This document shows, one piece after another, positions 33,294 through 44,412 of a stretch of 64,000 bases of DNA. The stretch comes from Kalmusia sp. IMI 367209. Lineage: Eukaryota; Ascomycota; Dothideomycetes; Pleosporales; Didymosphaeriaceae. Position numbers and translations under genes: made by a program. Numbering within the stretch: the first letter of the stretch is position 1; every line of letters starts with the position of its first letter. The DNA lies in contig JAPEUQ010000001.1 in NCBI GenBank assembly GCA_027946365.1, forward strand, positions 1,054,001-1,118,000, read 5' to 3'. The notes beneath the pieces are model-generated. The model ran no database searches, was not told the origin of the DNA, and saw only the letters and a list, made by a program, of their open reading frames with translations.

Positions 33294-34498
33294 ATGGATG
33301 GAAGTGGGGCGGAGAGGTCGGGCGCGAGGTTGTTGATGGAGGTTGAGAGTGAGGGCTTGAGCGAGGTAAGTATTCTACGAGCCACGAAATTCGGAGAGCA
33401 CACCGTATGGATCGAATTGATGACTATTAGGTTCTGAGCTCGCTGCACGCTCTCATACTTCCTGAGCAACAAAGTAAAATCTTTAATATCCCGGAATTAG
33501 ATATTCTTCTGCCATCTTCTACACCACCACTTCTCCAACCACTACAGCAACATCCACGTTCAGACGACGACATCTGGGATCCCAACCAACAGCGTCAGAC
33601 TGAAGCTTTCAGACCAGCTGCGCCGTCTAGGGAGAAGAAAAAGACCATACGACCAGTCCTCGAGCTCGTCTCCCCATCACCAGCGTACCACCCCTCCCCC
33701 GCAGGCAAAACGTCCCTCATCCACCTCATCATAACACACGCCATCCTCCCTGCTTCCCTTTCCACGATCCCCCTCTCAGGTCTCGACGCCGCCGTCATCC
33801 TATTCGATCCCCTGCACCACTTCTCCACCGCCTTTCTCGCAACCACTCTCTTCTCACACACAATCTCGCGATTCCAAGAAGGCGAGAAAGACATCCACGA
33901 CGAAGCAACCAAGAAAGAAATCCACCAATGCATCAAACGCAGCCTCTCCCACGTGCACATCTTCCGCCCGTCAAGCTGGGACTCCTTGCTCTCCACGCTG
34001 CGCCAACTCCCAGACTACCTCTTCTCCCCCCACCGCCACACTTCCACGCACCGCGCCATCCACTCCATCATCTTAGAAGACATCGACGCCTTCGTTCCCG
34101 CTATCCGCGGCACTTCCTCCTTCTCCAATCCGCAAGCAAACCCGTTGTCTACCGCATCGTCTCAACTCACACTCCAGCTGGAGAACCTAGCGACCCTGTT
34201 ATCCTGTGCGGTGGTGTCGACGAGCCGCTCTACATCCTCGACTTCGTTCCGCGCAGCGCTGCCCCTGTCCTGGCCGCCGAGGATGCAGCTCACGCGGCTG
34301 GCGGTGCGGAGGATGGAAACCGTCAAGTTCGCGCCGGGAATCAGCGTCGAGGAGGCGGAGCAGGAGCGAGCGCAAAGATGGGGGGTCGTTAGTCGAGGGC
34401 GGTTCGAGGCGTGGAAGGTTGGGCAGGGGCCGAGGGAGAGCGAGGCTTTTGTGTTCACGGTGGGACGGAGTGTGCAGATTGAGCAGGGGCTGGAATGA
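33294..34498 (+). CDS. XRCC2-like RecA/Rad51-family DNA repair protein
   Basis: Two exons, 33294-33365 and 33431-34498, joined over a GTAAGT...ATTAG intron, give 379 residues. ATG 33294 is the first ATG after an in-frame stop. The N-terminus SGARLLMEVESEGLSEVLSSL resembles the XRCC2 start. A Walker A-like motif PSPAGKTSLIHLII (about residue 115; the usual second Gly/Ser is reduced) precedes LDAAVILFDPLHHFSTAFL and the helix-strand unit VHIFRPSSWDSLLSTLRQLPDYLF. A Walker B-like RAIHSIILEDIDAFVPAIRG follows. XRCC2 belongs to the Rad51 paralogues acting in homologous recombination. The C-terminal part ends with an AWKVG...FVFTVGRSVQIEQ block compatible with a RecA-fold edge. Yeast lacks a clear orthologue; the call is by motif order. 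Confidence 0.8.
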
Positions 34499-34897
34499 AG
34501 GGAGATTGATGAGGTGGTCATCTGGCGTTGTGGAGTTTGTGTATATGTGGATACCCTTTTCGATATGGAGGGATGCGGGTGTTTAGGAAGGCGTACTGTC
34601 ATGCACCGATGGTTTATCATATAGTGGTCACTTCTGGCTGAAGTTGATGCTCTCAAGAGTACAGATTATTTCCTGCGAAATGTCGTGCTTTCTATTTATG
34701 TTATTGGTATGATACAGACAGAAGAAATACACGATCTCTTTCCCAGCTCCGTGAAATGCGTACAGAAGCAGGCCCTTGTTCTGGATTTAATATCGTACAC
34801 TCCAGGCCCGATCCATCTTTATACAATGCCAAGCCAGCCAATCAATATGTTATACACCTCCCTTCTAACTCGTCTCCATCGATCTAGGATAAAGCAA
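34499..34897. other. convergent 3' region
   Basis: 399 bp between the stop codons of the XRCC2-like gene and the mitoribosomal protein gene. No gene is seen; the + strand frame running through (34685-35110) is the shadow of MRPL20. Confidence 0.45.
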
Positions 34898-35554
34898 TCA
34901 CGCATCTCTACCCCAAAGCTCCTTCCTCCTGCCCCTCTCCACCCTAGCCCCCTCCTCTCTCTCCCCATTTCCCCTACTCCTCTCGTGCTCCCTCCCCACC
35001 CTCTCCGCCGCCCCTTCATTCTTCGCAACCAGCCCCACGAAAAACTGACTGCACCCAAACTTCTCCGCCAGCCGCACCCGCGTCCACCTCACCGGGTCCT
35101 CCGCCCTTAGTCTCTGTATCTCCTTGATCTCCACATCGGTGAGATGGTACTTCTTCTCGTACGGCATGCGGACCGGCGGCGGCAGGCTCGTCGACGCCTT
35201 AGGCGGGAGGAAAGACGCAGAGGATAAAGGTGTGCCTGGGGCGGAGACAGGTGACGTTGATGTTCGGTGGGCGCGCGCGGACGCTGTGGAGAGGAAAGAA
35301 GTGTACAGGGCGCGCCGGCGATCGTTCTGCGGGAGGAACTTCAGAGGCGTGTGATAAGCGCTCGGGGCGGATGAAGGCGGATTGAAGATGAGCGTTGGTT
35401 GTGAGCGGTCTGGTGTGTATGAAGGAGCTTGCTGGACCGTGAGCAGCTTTTTGTGTCGGCGCGTTGTGGATTCATGGCGGCATTGGATGCGTGGGAGGAG
35501 AGAGGGCTGCCGTGCACTCGTGCATACCCGCACGACGGATTTACATGTCGACAT
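34898..35554 (-). CDS. MRPL20: mitochondrial large-subunit ribosomal protein L20 (mL58)
   Basis: 218-residue frame; ATG 35554 (MSTCKSVVRVCTSARQPSL) is chosen because the frame upstream has no other ATG and this start gives an Arg/Ser-rich, acid-free mitochondrial presequence. Mature part: RRHKKLLTVQQAPSYTPDRSQPTLIFNPP, then PSAYHTPLKFLPQNDRRRALYTSFL, then a proline-rich linker, then PYEKKYHLTDVEIKEIQRLRAEDPVRWTRVRLAEKFGCSQFFVGLVA. The last block, with YHLT and W(T)R..LA.KF..S, is characteristic of fungal MRPL20. The C-terminus is a highly charged helix (GREHERSRGNGEREEG). No introns. Confidence 0.9.
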   Translation of the reverse strand: MSTCKSVVRVCTSARQPSLLPRIQCRHESTTRRHKKLLTVQQAPSYTPDRSQPTLIFNPPSSAPSAYHTPLKFLPQNDRRRALYTSFLSTASARAHRTSTSPVSAPGTPLSSASFLPPKASTSLPPPVRMPYEKKYHLTDVEIKEIQRLRAEDPVRWTRVRLAEKFGCSQFFVGLVAKNEGAAERVGREHERSRGNGEREEGARVERGRRKELWGRDA

Positions 35555-35855
35555 TATGCGAAAGAGTGTCGGTGGGTGCGCAATGGGGATGCGCAGTGAT
35601 GAGATGGTTGTGTTATAGAAGGAGAGGAAAGATTTAGTCGGGGGTAGTTGATCCGGCCGGGGCGCGCTGATTGGCCAATACTTCGCCCTCACATTTCGAT
35701 GCAATGCTCATCAAGACCAGAAGCATACATTTTGCGGGTATTGATTATTTTTATTCACTTGAAGTTAGCTTATATTGTAGCCAAACTAGCATGAAAGTTG
35801 CGACATAATTCGTCATAACCATGAACGGGTCCCGCAACTGAGCATTTCTACCTCA

Positions 35856-37567
35856 TCAGTTGCGCTTCAACTCGCCTGCGACATAGTGCAGATACGCCCC
35901 TAGCAACTTGGTCCCCTCAATGTAGTTCCTCTTGTCTAGTTTCTCGTTAATCGAGTGTGCCGCATCCGTCGAGCTACCCATCGGCAATAGCAACACGTTC
36001 TTGCCCAACTCTTCCTGGAATGTCAACGTCACGGGAATGCTGCCACCCTCCCTCGTCATATCTGGTTTGACACCAAACACACGTTCTACTGCCTTGGCAG
36101 CGGCAGTGTAGTTGGGATGGTTGGGGTCCTCGACCCACCACTTTCCACAGTGCACAATGTTGAACTTCATCTTGTTCTTTGACTTGAGTTTCTTGAACTC
36201 CTCGTTGACGTGCTTCTCAACGAGCGACGTGACGGCATCGATCTCCATGTTGGGTACTGTGCGGATGGAGAACTTGCCAATGACCTTTGCGGGAATGACG
36301 GTCTTGGCTCCAGGCGTGTAGAAAGCACCCTCGATACCGTGAAGGGAAAGCGAGGGGTAGCGCATCTTATGTTTGAGCGATTCTTCCTTGTTGTCGAAGA
36401 TAGACACTTCGCTGCCCAGTGACTGGTGGAGATCGTTCATGGTGAATGCGATAGGAGGGTACAGTGCGGCTTCCTCATCGGTGAGGGGTGCCACGAGATC
36501 ATCGATGCCCTTGATAAGAATTTTCCCGTCCGGGTCGACGAACGAGTTCATAATGCGAACCAAATCGGTCATAGGCTCGTGGGTCATGCCACCGTACACA
36601 CCAGAGTGCAGGTCTTGGCCAGGTCCCGAAATCTCAACCGAGTAGTAGTTGCAGCCGCGGACACCATAAGTCAAGCAAGGCTTCTCCGTGCCCAGCCAGT
36701 AGTTGTCCGAAATGCACACGACATCAGCATCCTTGAAAAACTTCTTTGCTTCTGCACGAATCGTGTCGTCCAGACCTTCCGAACCGTTCTCCTCCATACC
36801 CTCGAAGCACATGATCAGGTTCACCGGAAGCTCTACGCCTGCCTTCTGGTGCGCCTCGATCGCATTGAGCCAACCTAGAACGGGTCCCTTATCGTCAGTG
36901 GAACCACGTCCATACATGCGGCCCTTGTCGTCAATGCTCAGCGTGAACGGGTCCGTCGCCCACCCGTCAGACTTCTGTGCCGGTTGGACATCGTAGTGAC
37001 CGTAGATGAGGACGTTGGGCTTCTTCGGGTCGTCGCCGTAGCGGCCTAGGAGACAAGGAGGGAGGTCTAGGTGCTCACGGTGTGGCTGCTTGCCGAGTTC
37101 TCGAAGCTCGACGGTGCCACCGAGGGCTTTGATCTGGTCTGCGAGCCAGTGGCCCATCTGCCACGAGCGTGTCAGCATTAAGCGCATGCAGGCTCGACGA
37201 GGTTCGTGCAACCAACCTTGACGACATCTGGCCGTCGCTCATCCTCAGAGCTAATACTGGGGATTGCCACAGCCTCCTTCAACCTATCGATGAACTTGTC
37301 CTGCAGGGTATCCACCTGCTTAAAGAAAGGGTCCAGATGCGGCATCTTGTCGTATGGTTTGTATAGGTAGGGCCAAATGGGTTTCTCAGCTCTGCTGGCT
37401 GTGGTCGAAGCAAATTTGCGTAAGGGAAAGGTCTCCAGGCGAAGCGGCAGTGCGGATATCTGCGGTAGACAGTGAAGGCGAACTGTAGAGAAAAGGGAAG
37501 GTGCATGGGCGACCCGCGGTGCTCGATGCAGGCAGGTGCGAATGAGGGGCACCTCTAAGCGGGGCAT
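35856..37567 (-). CDS. DUG1: M20 metallopeptidase, Cys-Gly/non-specific dipeptidase (DUG1/CNDP type)
   Basis: Two exons, 37217-37567 and 35856-37157 (intron GTTGGT...GGCAG), giving 550 residues from ATG 37567. Metal-site motifs are intact: YGHYDVQPAQ, the GRGSTDDKGPVLGW aspartate, CFEGMEENGSEGLD, CISDNYWLGTEKPCLTYG, and a C-terminal histidine in DAAHSINEKLDKRNYIEGTKLLGAYL. HSGVYGG and REGGSIPVTLTF are also typical. Dug1 cleaves Cys-Gly from glutathione breakdown and other dipeptides, using zinc or manganese. The first 74 residues form an Arg-rich, acid-poor leader with FASTTASRA, like a mitochondrial presequence; an internal ATG at 37345 (MPHLDPFFKQVD) aligns with the yeast cytosolic start. 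Two compartments from one gene are therefore possible. Confidence 0.95.
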
Positions 37568-38162
37568 TATTTGTGGCACGGCACGCGTGTGGCAGAGGAA
37601 CGAACGTCACCTGGCGTCTGACAGAACTTCAGTCGATGGCCCAAGCTTCCATCTCTCACCACCGTAGGTCAAACTGATCTTTTCCCGAGGTATCTATTTT
37701 ACACGTGAAACACCAGTCGTAAACAATGGCAGCTTACACTAGGACGCATGTCCAACGTGAAGTTATGTGTTTTCGCATGCTAACTTTTAAGGTGGATCCA
37801 CCTCTCTTGTAAGCAAATTGATCGTTTGTCGATTGGCCCTCTAACAGGAACATGATCAAATGGTGTGTTACAACATTTGCATTAGTCCACCAAAGCGGCA
37901 AAAGGGCGATCTCTCATATATTACATACCCTGTGCCTGTTTCTGACCCAAGATACGACCCCCCCCCCATGCTCATTGAAAACAATAGACAAGAAGAGAAG
38001 ACGATGCGTGAGATGCAAGACGCAGCTGCTCAGAGGAAATCTACTAATACACTGGGTATGAACACGGAAAATGCATGAACTAGACAGGTAAAGGAAACAT
38101 AGCCTCCAAAATGCTAGCAGGGTAAATAAATGCCGGACTAGCGTTCCACCATGCAAAACAGA
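37568..38162. other. intergenic, DUG1 promoter and glycogenin 3' region
   Basis: 595 bp, AT-richer, with one poly-C run near 37961-37969. Short chance frames only. Confidence 0.45.
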
Positions 38163-41007
38163 TCATGTTCGCGTCTGAGTAGGACTGAGAGCTTGCTCAT
38201 GAGATGGTATCTCCTCTAGCTTGTTGTCGTTCGTGCCATCCGATCCAAAATCTGGTGCTTTGAACAATGGCTTGTCGGCAGGGGTGTTGGCGGTCGATGC
38301 TTCTGTATTCTTGTCGTCCACAAGGGTATAATAACCAGGTGGCTGATCGGGTTCGTGCGGTGCGTGCTCATCGTCAGGCAGCGCGGGCGTCTTACCCTTC
38401 GAGAGATTGATCGATGAAGGCCTGAGGCCCACAGAATGCTCCGGTAGCTGTCTGAGGGGAGCCTTCGGGTGATTGGGGCTTTTCAGGTGCTCGAATTCGA
38501 GGAGTGAAGATCGCCGCAGCTGCTCGAGCTTTTCTTCGGGGTTCTTTTCGCGATAGGAGGTCAGCTTTCTCATGCGAAGTGAACAATATGCAAATGCGAC
38601 TGCAAACGATCAAGGCAACGCTGAAACAGTGTCGGAAACAATAGATGCTGAAGTTGGAGGTGGATCAAACCCAGGGATGTGTGGATGGGCATCAAAGAGC
38701 GATGGGTCGGTTAAAGATACTAAGGGAGCCCCATGAGGGCTGAAGCCGCTTCGAGGGTGTGGCATTGGTGGAGAGAGTTCTGGAGCTGTCTTGGGTGGTT
38801 CGTTCTCTGAAGTACCCAAAATGGTCCCCGGAGCCTCTTCTACCTTTGCAACAGGCTGGGTGATAGGCTGGGTCACGGTTGACTGGGTGGCAGTGGGTTG
38901 AGGAGCAGTCGCGATTGCTGAGTCGATAGGAATAGATGATGCAGGCAAAGCGCGAGAACGACGAAAATCTGACGCGCTAACAGAGGAAAACCCACATTGG
39001 GGACATACCCAATCTTGTTGATCCGGGACACCCTCCGCTTGGGGGAGCTCCCCTTGTTCATCCCTTTCTTCACCCCAGAAGGTGGGTCGTGCAACCGGCG
39101 CAGGAGTGACTGGTAGACTTGGTCGTTCGACTGCGGACGGGAAATCGGTAAGTATCAAGCTCTCACGGCGCGCCTTACGGCTAATGGTAGGCGACATGAC
39201 CTCTTCGGGAGCGGTCGCTTGGTGCACAACTTGTGGTTGTCCTCGTCGTGTCTGTGAATCCAAGATAGCGCGCACGTACGTGTCGATCCCTGGCACGCTG
39301 TCCCATGCATTAACACTGTTCTGCTGGAAGTCCTGCCATTGCTGGTCAGCAGTCTTCGGAGAAGAAACGCGATCAGGACTATTTAGCCTAGGCGTTACTA
39401 CTTCTTCAGACATTGCTTCCCCTTCATCCTCGTAATGCACCGTAGAGAATGGATGTGTTCCAGATATTGGGCTAACTATGATGGCAGGAGCCGTAGGTTC
39501 CGGAGGCGGCAGATCTTCAGCAAACACGCGTGTCGCTTTCGGTCGCTCACGCTCACGCTCCCAGGGAAAGATAGGCTTTGGAACCTCCGCAGGCTTGGGC
39601 TTGAATTCTGGTACCTGATACCACATGTCTTTGGGAGGCTCTGGGTACGTTTGGGGAGCCTTGAATAGCTCATGGCTATCGCTAAAGGTGTACTGTTCCG
39701 ATGGGAAATTGGCGGCTTCTGGTCTTGATTCACTCGGTGGTTCGAATCTGGCGCCGTTAGCGTACGCACTTCAATACAACAAGATGGACCCACCTTGTGG
39801 CATCCCATTCCATCTGAGGCGCGGAGAACCTGCGTTGTTGCGAAGTTGGGGTCGGCTCTGTCAAACCTTGGTCAATATTTTCTACTACCTCACCAGGCTC
39901 AGATAGGGGCATCTCTGCGCTTGTGGCAGGGGCTTCGGGCTTAACAATATCAGGCGCGGGGGTAGGGTGCTGGGTTGGTGCGGCGCCAGAGGCAGCATTC
40001 GTCTCACCCTGCATTTGTTGTTGGGCTACCGCTGAAGAACGATGCCCTGATTGCGTTCCCGAGTGAGGCGTAGGAGCAGCCGAAGCCTGCTTCAGATGCC
40101 GATCGTTTACGGCCCACCATCGAGCTAACAATTCGTTGTAGACACCATATCCGCCGGGACCATTTCGCCCAGCTGTCCACGGCTTGTCCTTGCCGATGAA
40201 ATGGACTGCACTGATGTCGCGTTTGTAGTATCGGTACGCGGGCTCCCATTGATATTGCGCGTTCGGGGTGGTGTTATAGGTGAACTTTAGGCGTTGCCAG
40301 TTCCGATGTTCAAAGTATTGGTTCAGTAACCCCTGGTCAGCGCCGTCAAAGCTGTCGCCCGAGGACGCCATGGTGTGTAGTGCCCAATATTCGCCCATGT
40401 CCGGTGTGAGGACCATGACACCCGAATTGAAAGCGTCCGGCCAACCAACATCTGGCGCAGCGGCAAATGGCGCCTCCATGTCAAAAAGTTCGTCCATGGC
40501 TCGCAATGCCACCACGTCTGCATCTAGGTATACTATCTTTCGAAACTGCGTTTGACGCCATAATGCAATTTTGGTAAAGGCATACAGAAGGTCTGAGCGG
40601 CCCATCAAAAACAAGTTGGCAGGGTTGGGGTTCCGTATACGGTCGACAGGTATTACGTAGTCGTATAGAGATTTAAGCTCGGTTATGGTATCGGCGGACA
40701 GCGTCTCGAGAGTGACGAGGACGGCCAGCTTCTTCTTGGTGCCTACATCGCGCAAGGAATGCGCAAGAACTGCAGCTCCTGTTCAGACGGTTAGCCATGT
40801 CCATGTTCCTTTTGCTATGAAAAACGCCTCAAAATTGTGCTCGAGGAGACCACGAGATGGAGCTCGTGTACACTTGAGCTAGAATATGCATACCGGGCAA
40901 GTAGGAGTCGCTCATGAGGAGCTGCAAGGAGGTTAGCTAGCTCGCGTGCTTGTACGACAAGTGACAGAACGTACTGTGCAGTAAACATCCTCCAGAGGTC
41001 TTGCCAT
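38163..41007 (-). CDS. glycogenin (self-glucosylating glycogen initiator)
   Basis: Exons: 40975-41007, 40894-40921, 39794-40778, about 38640-39747 and 38163-38564, about 851 residues. The first three joins are clear (GTACGT, GTATGC, GTGGGT donors), producing MARPLEDVYCT-LLMSDSYLPG-AAVLAHSLRDVGTKKKLAV. The last donor (GTTTCC) is poor, so the exon 4/5 border is tentative. The GT8 domain spans about residues 5-270: VLVTLETLSADTI, GRSDLLYAFTKIALW, the metal-binding DAD in KIVYLDADVVALRAMDELFD, FNSGVMVLTP, GADQGLLNQYF, and ISAVHFIGKDKPW. Tyrosines in WEPAYRYYKRDISAVHF are candidate acceptors. A long disordered region follows, with KDMWYQVPEFKP and a cluster LEQLRRSSLLEFEHL near the C-terminus, probably for glycogen synthase binding. 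It primes glycogen by adding glucose from UDP-glucose to itself. Confidence 0.9.
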
Positions 41008-42226
41008 GGTGACGGCGAGGCAACGAGAGACAAGCGTTGCAAGTTGGCCAATTCAACGAGGGACAAACAATCGAGGGGCACGAGGGTACCAGGTGACAGG
41101 TGGGAACCTTGGGAGGTTGCGCGGTAGCTTCCCCGCAGCGGACGACGTATGAAGCCGCGCCGATCACGCGCTTTTGTACCGAGTCCAGACACGGCGCAAG
41201 AGCTTGCAGCGCTTAAGCAATATTCACAGTACTAGACAAGAAGCCAATGGACGCCGAGTTGATGCTGGGGAGCGTTTAAGTGATGAGAAGCTTCCGGGCT
41301 GAACAGATGCGACGTGCCTCCGCCCAGGCGAGCCGTTCACTATGTTTTTCTGCATCAACAGACGGCTTGGGCCGGCCGCTGGGAGCTGGAGCTTGGGCCT
41401 GCAGGAGCGACCTCGACAACGGCCAATGCCTGATGGGGCGGTAGCGTGCATGCAACGGGGAAGGTGCACGCCGCTCGACCCGCTTTCCCTGCACTTTGCG
41501 TCATCTTCCGTTCATGCAGGCTCGAGAGCTCCTCTCTATTTCTCCGTTGTGCCTTCGCGACGTCTCTGGACGCCATCAGATTCAGAAACATCACTCATCC
41601 ATTGTCTTCTTCGTTCAATCGCTACCAAAAAACGGCTCCTGAGGGTCGCCAGACGGAACGTGACCAATCTCATGATACGATATATTGCCATTCTCGCTTG
41701 CAGCGTTCGCAACGGCAAGTTATCGTGCCTTTGTCAGCGTCCAATTTCCCAAACCTCTGGATGCAGCTCGTCGGCGCTTATGCCGTGCCCCCATACCTTC
41801 TGAACAACTCCGAAGATGAAGATGCTTTCTGGAAAGGCATATGCCATCGACTAGCGCTGGCCTACGCATTGTCTGTCGGCATATCGTATAGTAAGCTGGG
41901 CTCATCCAAAAGCAATGACTATATCAGATTTCATTGCCATATCCTTCATCTACCCTAATGCCGCGAATACTATCACCACCAACTCAGCAGATAAAATTAT
42001 GATGAAACATTCACTCGTGGTCTTAAACAAAGGACGCCATTGGCCAATGGCGAGTCTACCACGCCTCTTTCACATAAGCGAGAAGCTAGCCTCAACCCTG
42101 AACATCTATGACACCATGCATTCCACTACTAAGAGCTAACCCATTTCCGTCAGGCACCGCTTGTTCGCAATTGACCTCCAACTCAAACTCACATTCAATG
42201 CCAATATTTCTACTTCACATAACACC
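41008..42226. promoter_or_regulatory. divergent region between glycogenin and photolyase
   Basis: 1.2 kb between two divergent start codons. A 170-codon frame (41446-41958, +) and a 153-codon frame overlap here; neither has a recognisable domain, so I leave both out as genes. Promoters and 5' UTRs of both genes are expected, and light-response elements of the photolyase would lie here. Confidence 0.45.
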
Positions 42227-44162
42227 ATGCCGCAGCCACGAGTAATATACTGGTTCCGCACTGACTTACGATTACACGATTCACCAGCCCTCAAAGCAGC
42301 TTTGGATTTGAAGCCAGAGTGCCTGTATCCCATATGGACATGGGATCCCCATTATGTTTACCATGCTCGCGTTGGGCCGAATCGCTGGAAGTTCCTGCTA
42401 GACTGTCAGAGTGATCTTTCCAACTCCATCACCGAATTGAATTCCAAGTCGAAGCTGTTCCTCATTCGAGAAGCCCCCTCAAACTTTATTCCCAAAATTG
42501 TTTAAAGAATGGAAAATTACACATCTTGTATTCGAAAAGGATACAGATGCTTATGGACGGGAAAGAGACGACAAAGTGAAAGAACTAGCGAAACAAGCTG
42601 GGGTTGAGGTCCTCGTCGAGACTGGACGCACGCTGTACGACCCGGACGAGTTGGTCAAACACAACAAGAATCAACCTACAATGAGTATCAGCCAGGTACA
42701 AGCAGCAGGAGCAAAGATCGGAGAAATTCCAAGACCAATCCCTACGCCAAAATCTCTCCCAGATCCAGGATCCACGGACCTTAGCTTTAAGTCGCAAAAA
42801 CCCGCAAGTAGCCCAGACATCAACGCCATTCAGCGGAATGCAGAGGAGAAATCATACACAGCCCTCGCAGGCCCAACGGGGGACTTCGCCATCCCGACCT
42901 TCGAAGAGCTTGGCCTCAAAGAAGCCACCACACCCCACAGTGGCGGCGAAACCATAGCCCTGAAAATGCTCGACGACATAATCGCCAACGAAGACTACAC
43001 CGCCACATTCGAGAAGCCCAAAACAGCACCCACAGCTTTCGAGCCCCAAGCTACTACCCTCCTCTCTCCCCACCTCCACTTTGGCTGCTCCCTCAGCGTC
43101 CGCGAGTTCTATTGGCGCGTCCAAGACGTCGTCGACAAGTTCAAAGGCAAAGCATCACAGCCGCCCACCAGTCTCACGGGCCAACTCCTCTTCCGCGACA
43201 TGTACTTTGGTGCTCAAGCCTCTCTCGGATACGCCTTCGGCCAGACATATAACAACCCACGATGCCGTTTCATACCATGGCACCTCCCCTCCGAAATCGA
43301 CACTAAGAACAACCTCATCACAGGGAAATACCTCGTCGACTCCGCCGAAGCAGAAGTCTTCTTCCAGCGCTGGAAAGAAGGGCGCACGGGATTTCCCTTG
43401 ATCGACGCGCTGATGCGGCAGCTCAAGCGCGAGGGTTGGATCCACCACCTGGGCCGGCACGCCGTCGCTTGTTTCCTTACGCGCGGGGGCTGCTACGTCG
43501 ATTGGGAGCGGGGTGCCGAGGTCTTCGAGGAGTGGCTCATCGACCACGAGGCTGCGTGCAATATCGGCAATTGGCAGTGGTTGTCTTGCACGGCGTTCTT
43601 CGCGCAATTCTACCGCTGTTACTCACCAATCGCGTTCCCCCAGAAATGGGACAAGGAAGGGGACTTCGAGAGAAGATATGTCCCGGAGCTCGAGAGATTT
43701 GATAAGAAGTATATCTATGAGCCGTGGAAGGCGCCAATTGTAGACCAGAAGAAGTGGGGTTGCATCATCAAAGGCGACGGAACGGAGTCTGGAGAGGGAG
43801 GTCAGAAGATGTATCCTAAGCCGATGTTTGATTTTGCGAAGCAAAGAGAAATCTGCATCCAGGGTATGAAAAATGCATATCATATCGGACTCTACGGGAA
43901 TGATCCAAAAGTGCTGGACGGAAGTTGGAGGAAGCTCTTCGATGACAATGCGGAAGGTCCGACAGAGGGTGTAGACGGGCTACCAGGAGCGATGGTCGAG
44001 CATGAGGATGCGGATGGGACGGAAGAAATCCACGCAGAACATGTAGCGCCACCTAGTCCGAAGCATGTGAAGAAGGAGAGTGAGAAAGGGAAGGGCGGAC
44101 ATAAAAGGGAGGCTAGTCAAGGAACTTTAGACGGAATGGTAACACGCAAGAAGAAGAAATAG
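42227..44162 (+). CDS. (6-4) photolyase / cryptochrome-family protein, with one-base frameshift
   Basis: An N-terminal frame from ATG 42227 (MPQPRVIYWFRTDLRLHDSPAL) runs to NFIPKI and meets TAA at 42503. The +1 frame resumes exactly at LFKEWKITHLVFEKDTDAYGRERD (42498) and runs to 44162. The break falls in AAAA at 42494-42497; skipping one A gives a continuous family-like protein of 644 residues with no gap, so an intron is unlikely. Domains: DNA_photolyase alpha/beta (1-165), then the FAD-binding domain with LHFGCSLSVREFYWRVQ, GQLLFRDMYFGAQ, GRTGFPLIDALMRQL, GWIHHLGRHAVACFLTRGG (both catalytic-type histidines of (6-4) photolyases) and NIGNWQWLSCTAFFAQFYRCYSP. The Lys-rich tail (KREASQ...TRKKKK) may be nuclear-targeting. 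Expected role: light-driven repair of (6-4) photoproducts and possibly blue-light signalling. It is either an assembly error, a recent null allele or recoding. Confidence 0.85.
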
Positions 44163-44412
44163 ATTGGAGAATTTCACTTTACAATCAAATCATGAACGAT
44201 AATATATTCAAGCGAGATGGTAGCGCCTCTACGGCTGTGTGCTGATTGTTCCTTCTATGTCCCAGCCTAAGCGCCGATGATATTTGTGGTCAGGATCTTC
44301 ACGAACAAAGACACAATCAAACTACATTCAAAGTAATATAACCTCTCTCTACACACGTTCTCTACGACCACCTTACTAACTTGTTGCCTCTCTGCCATCC
44401 CTGAGTTTCACC

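Noticed and set aside
41446..41958. 170-codon + strand frame between glycogenin and photolyase
   Set aside because: No domain, no signal peptide, composition typical of chance frames, and it overlaps another open frame of similar length in the region expected to hold two promoters.
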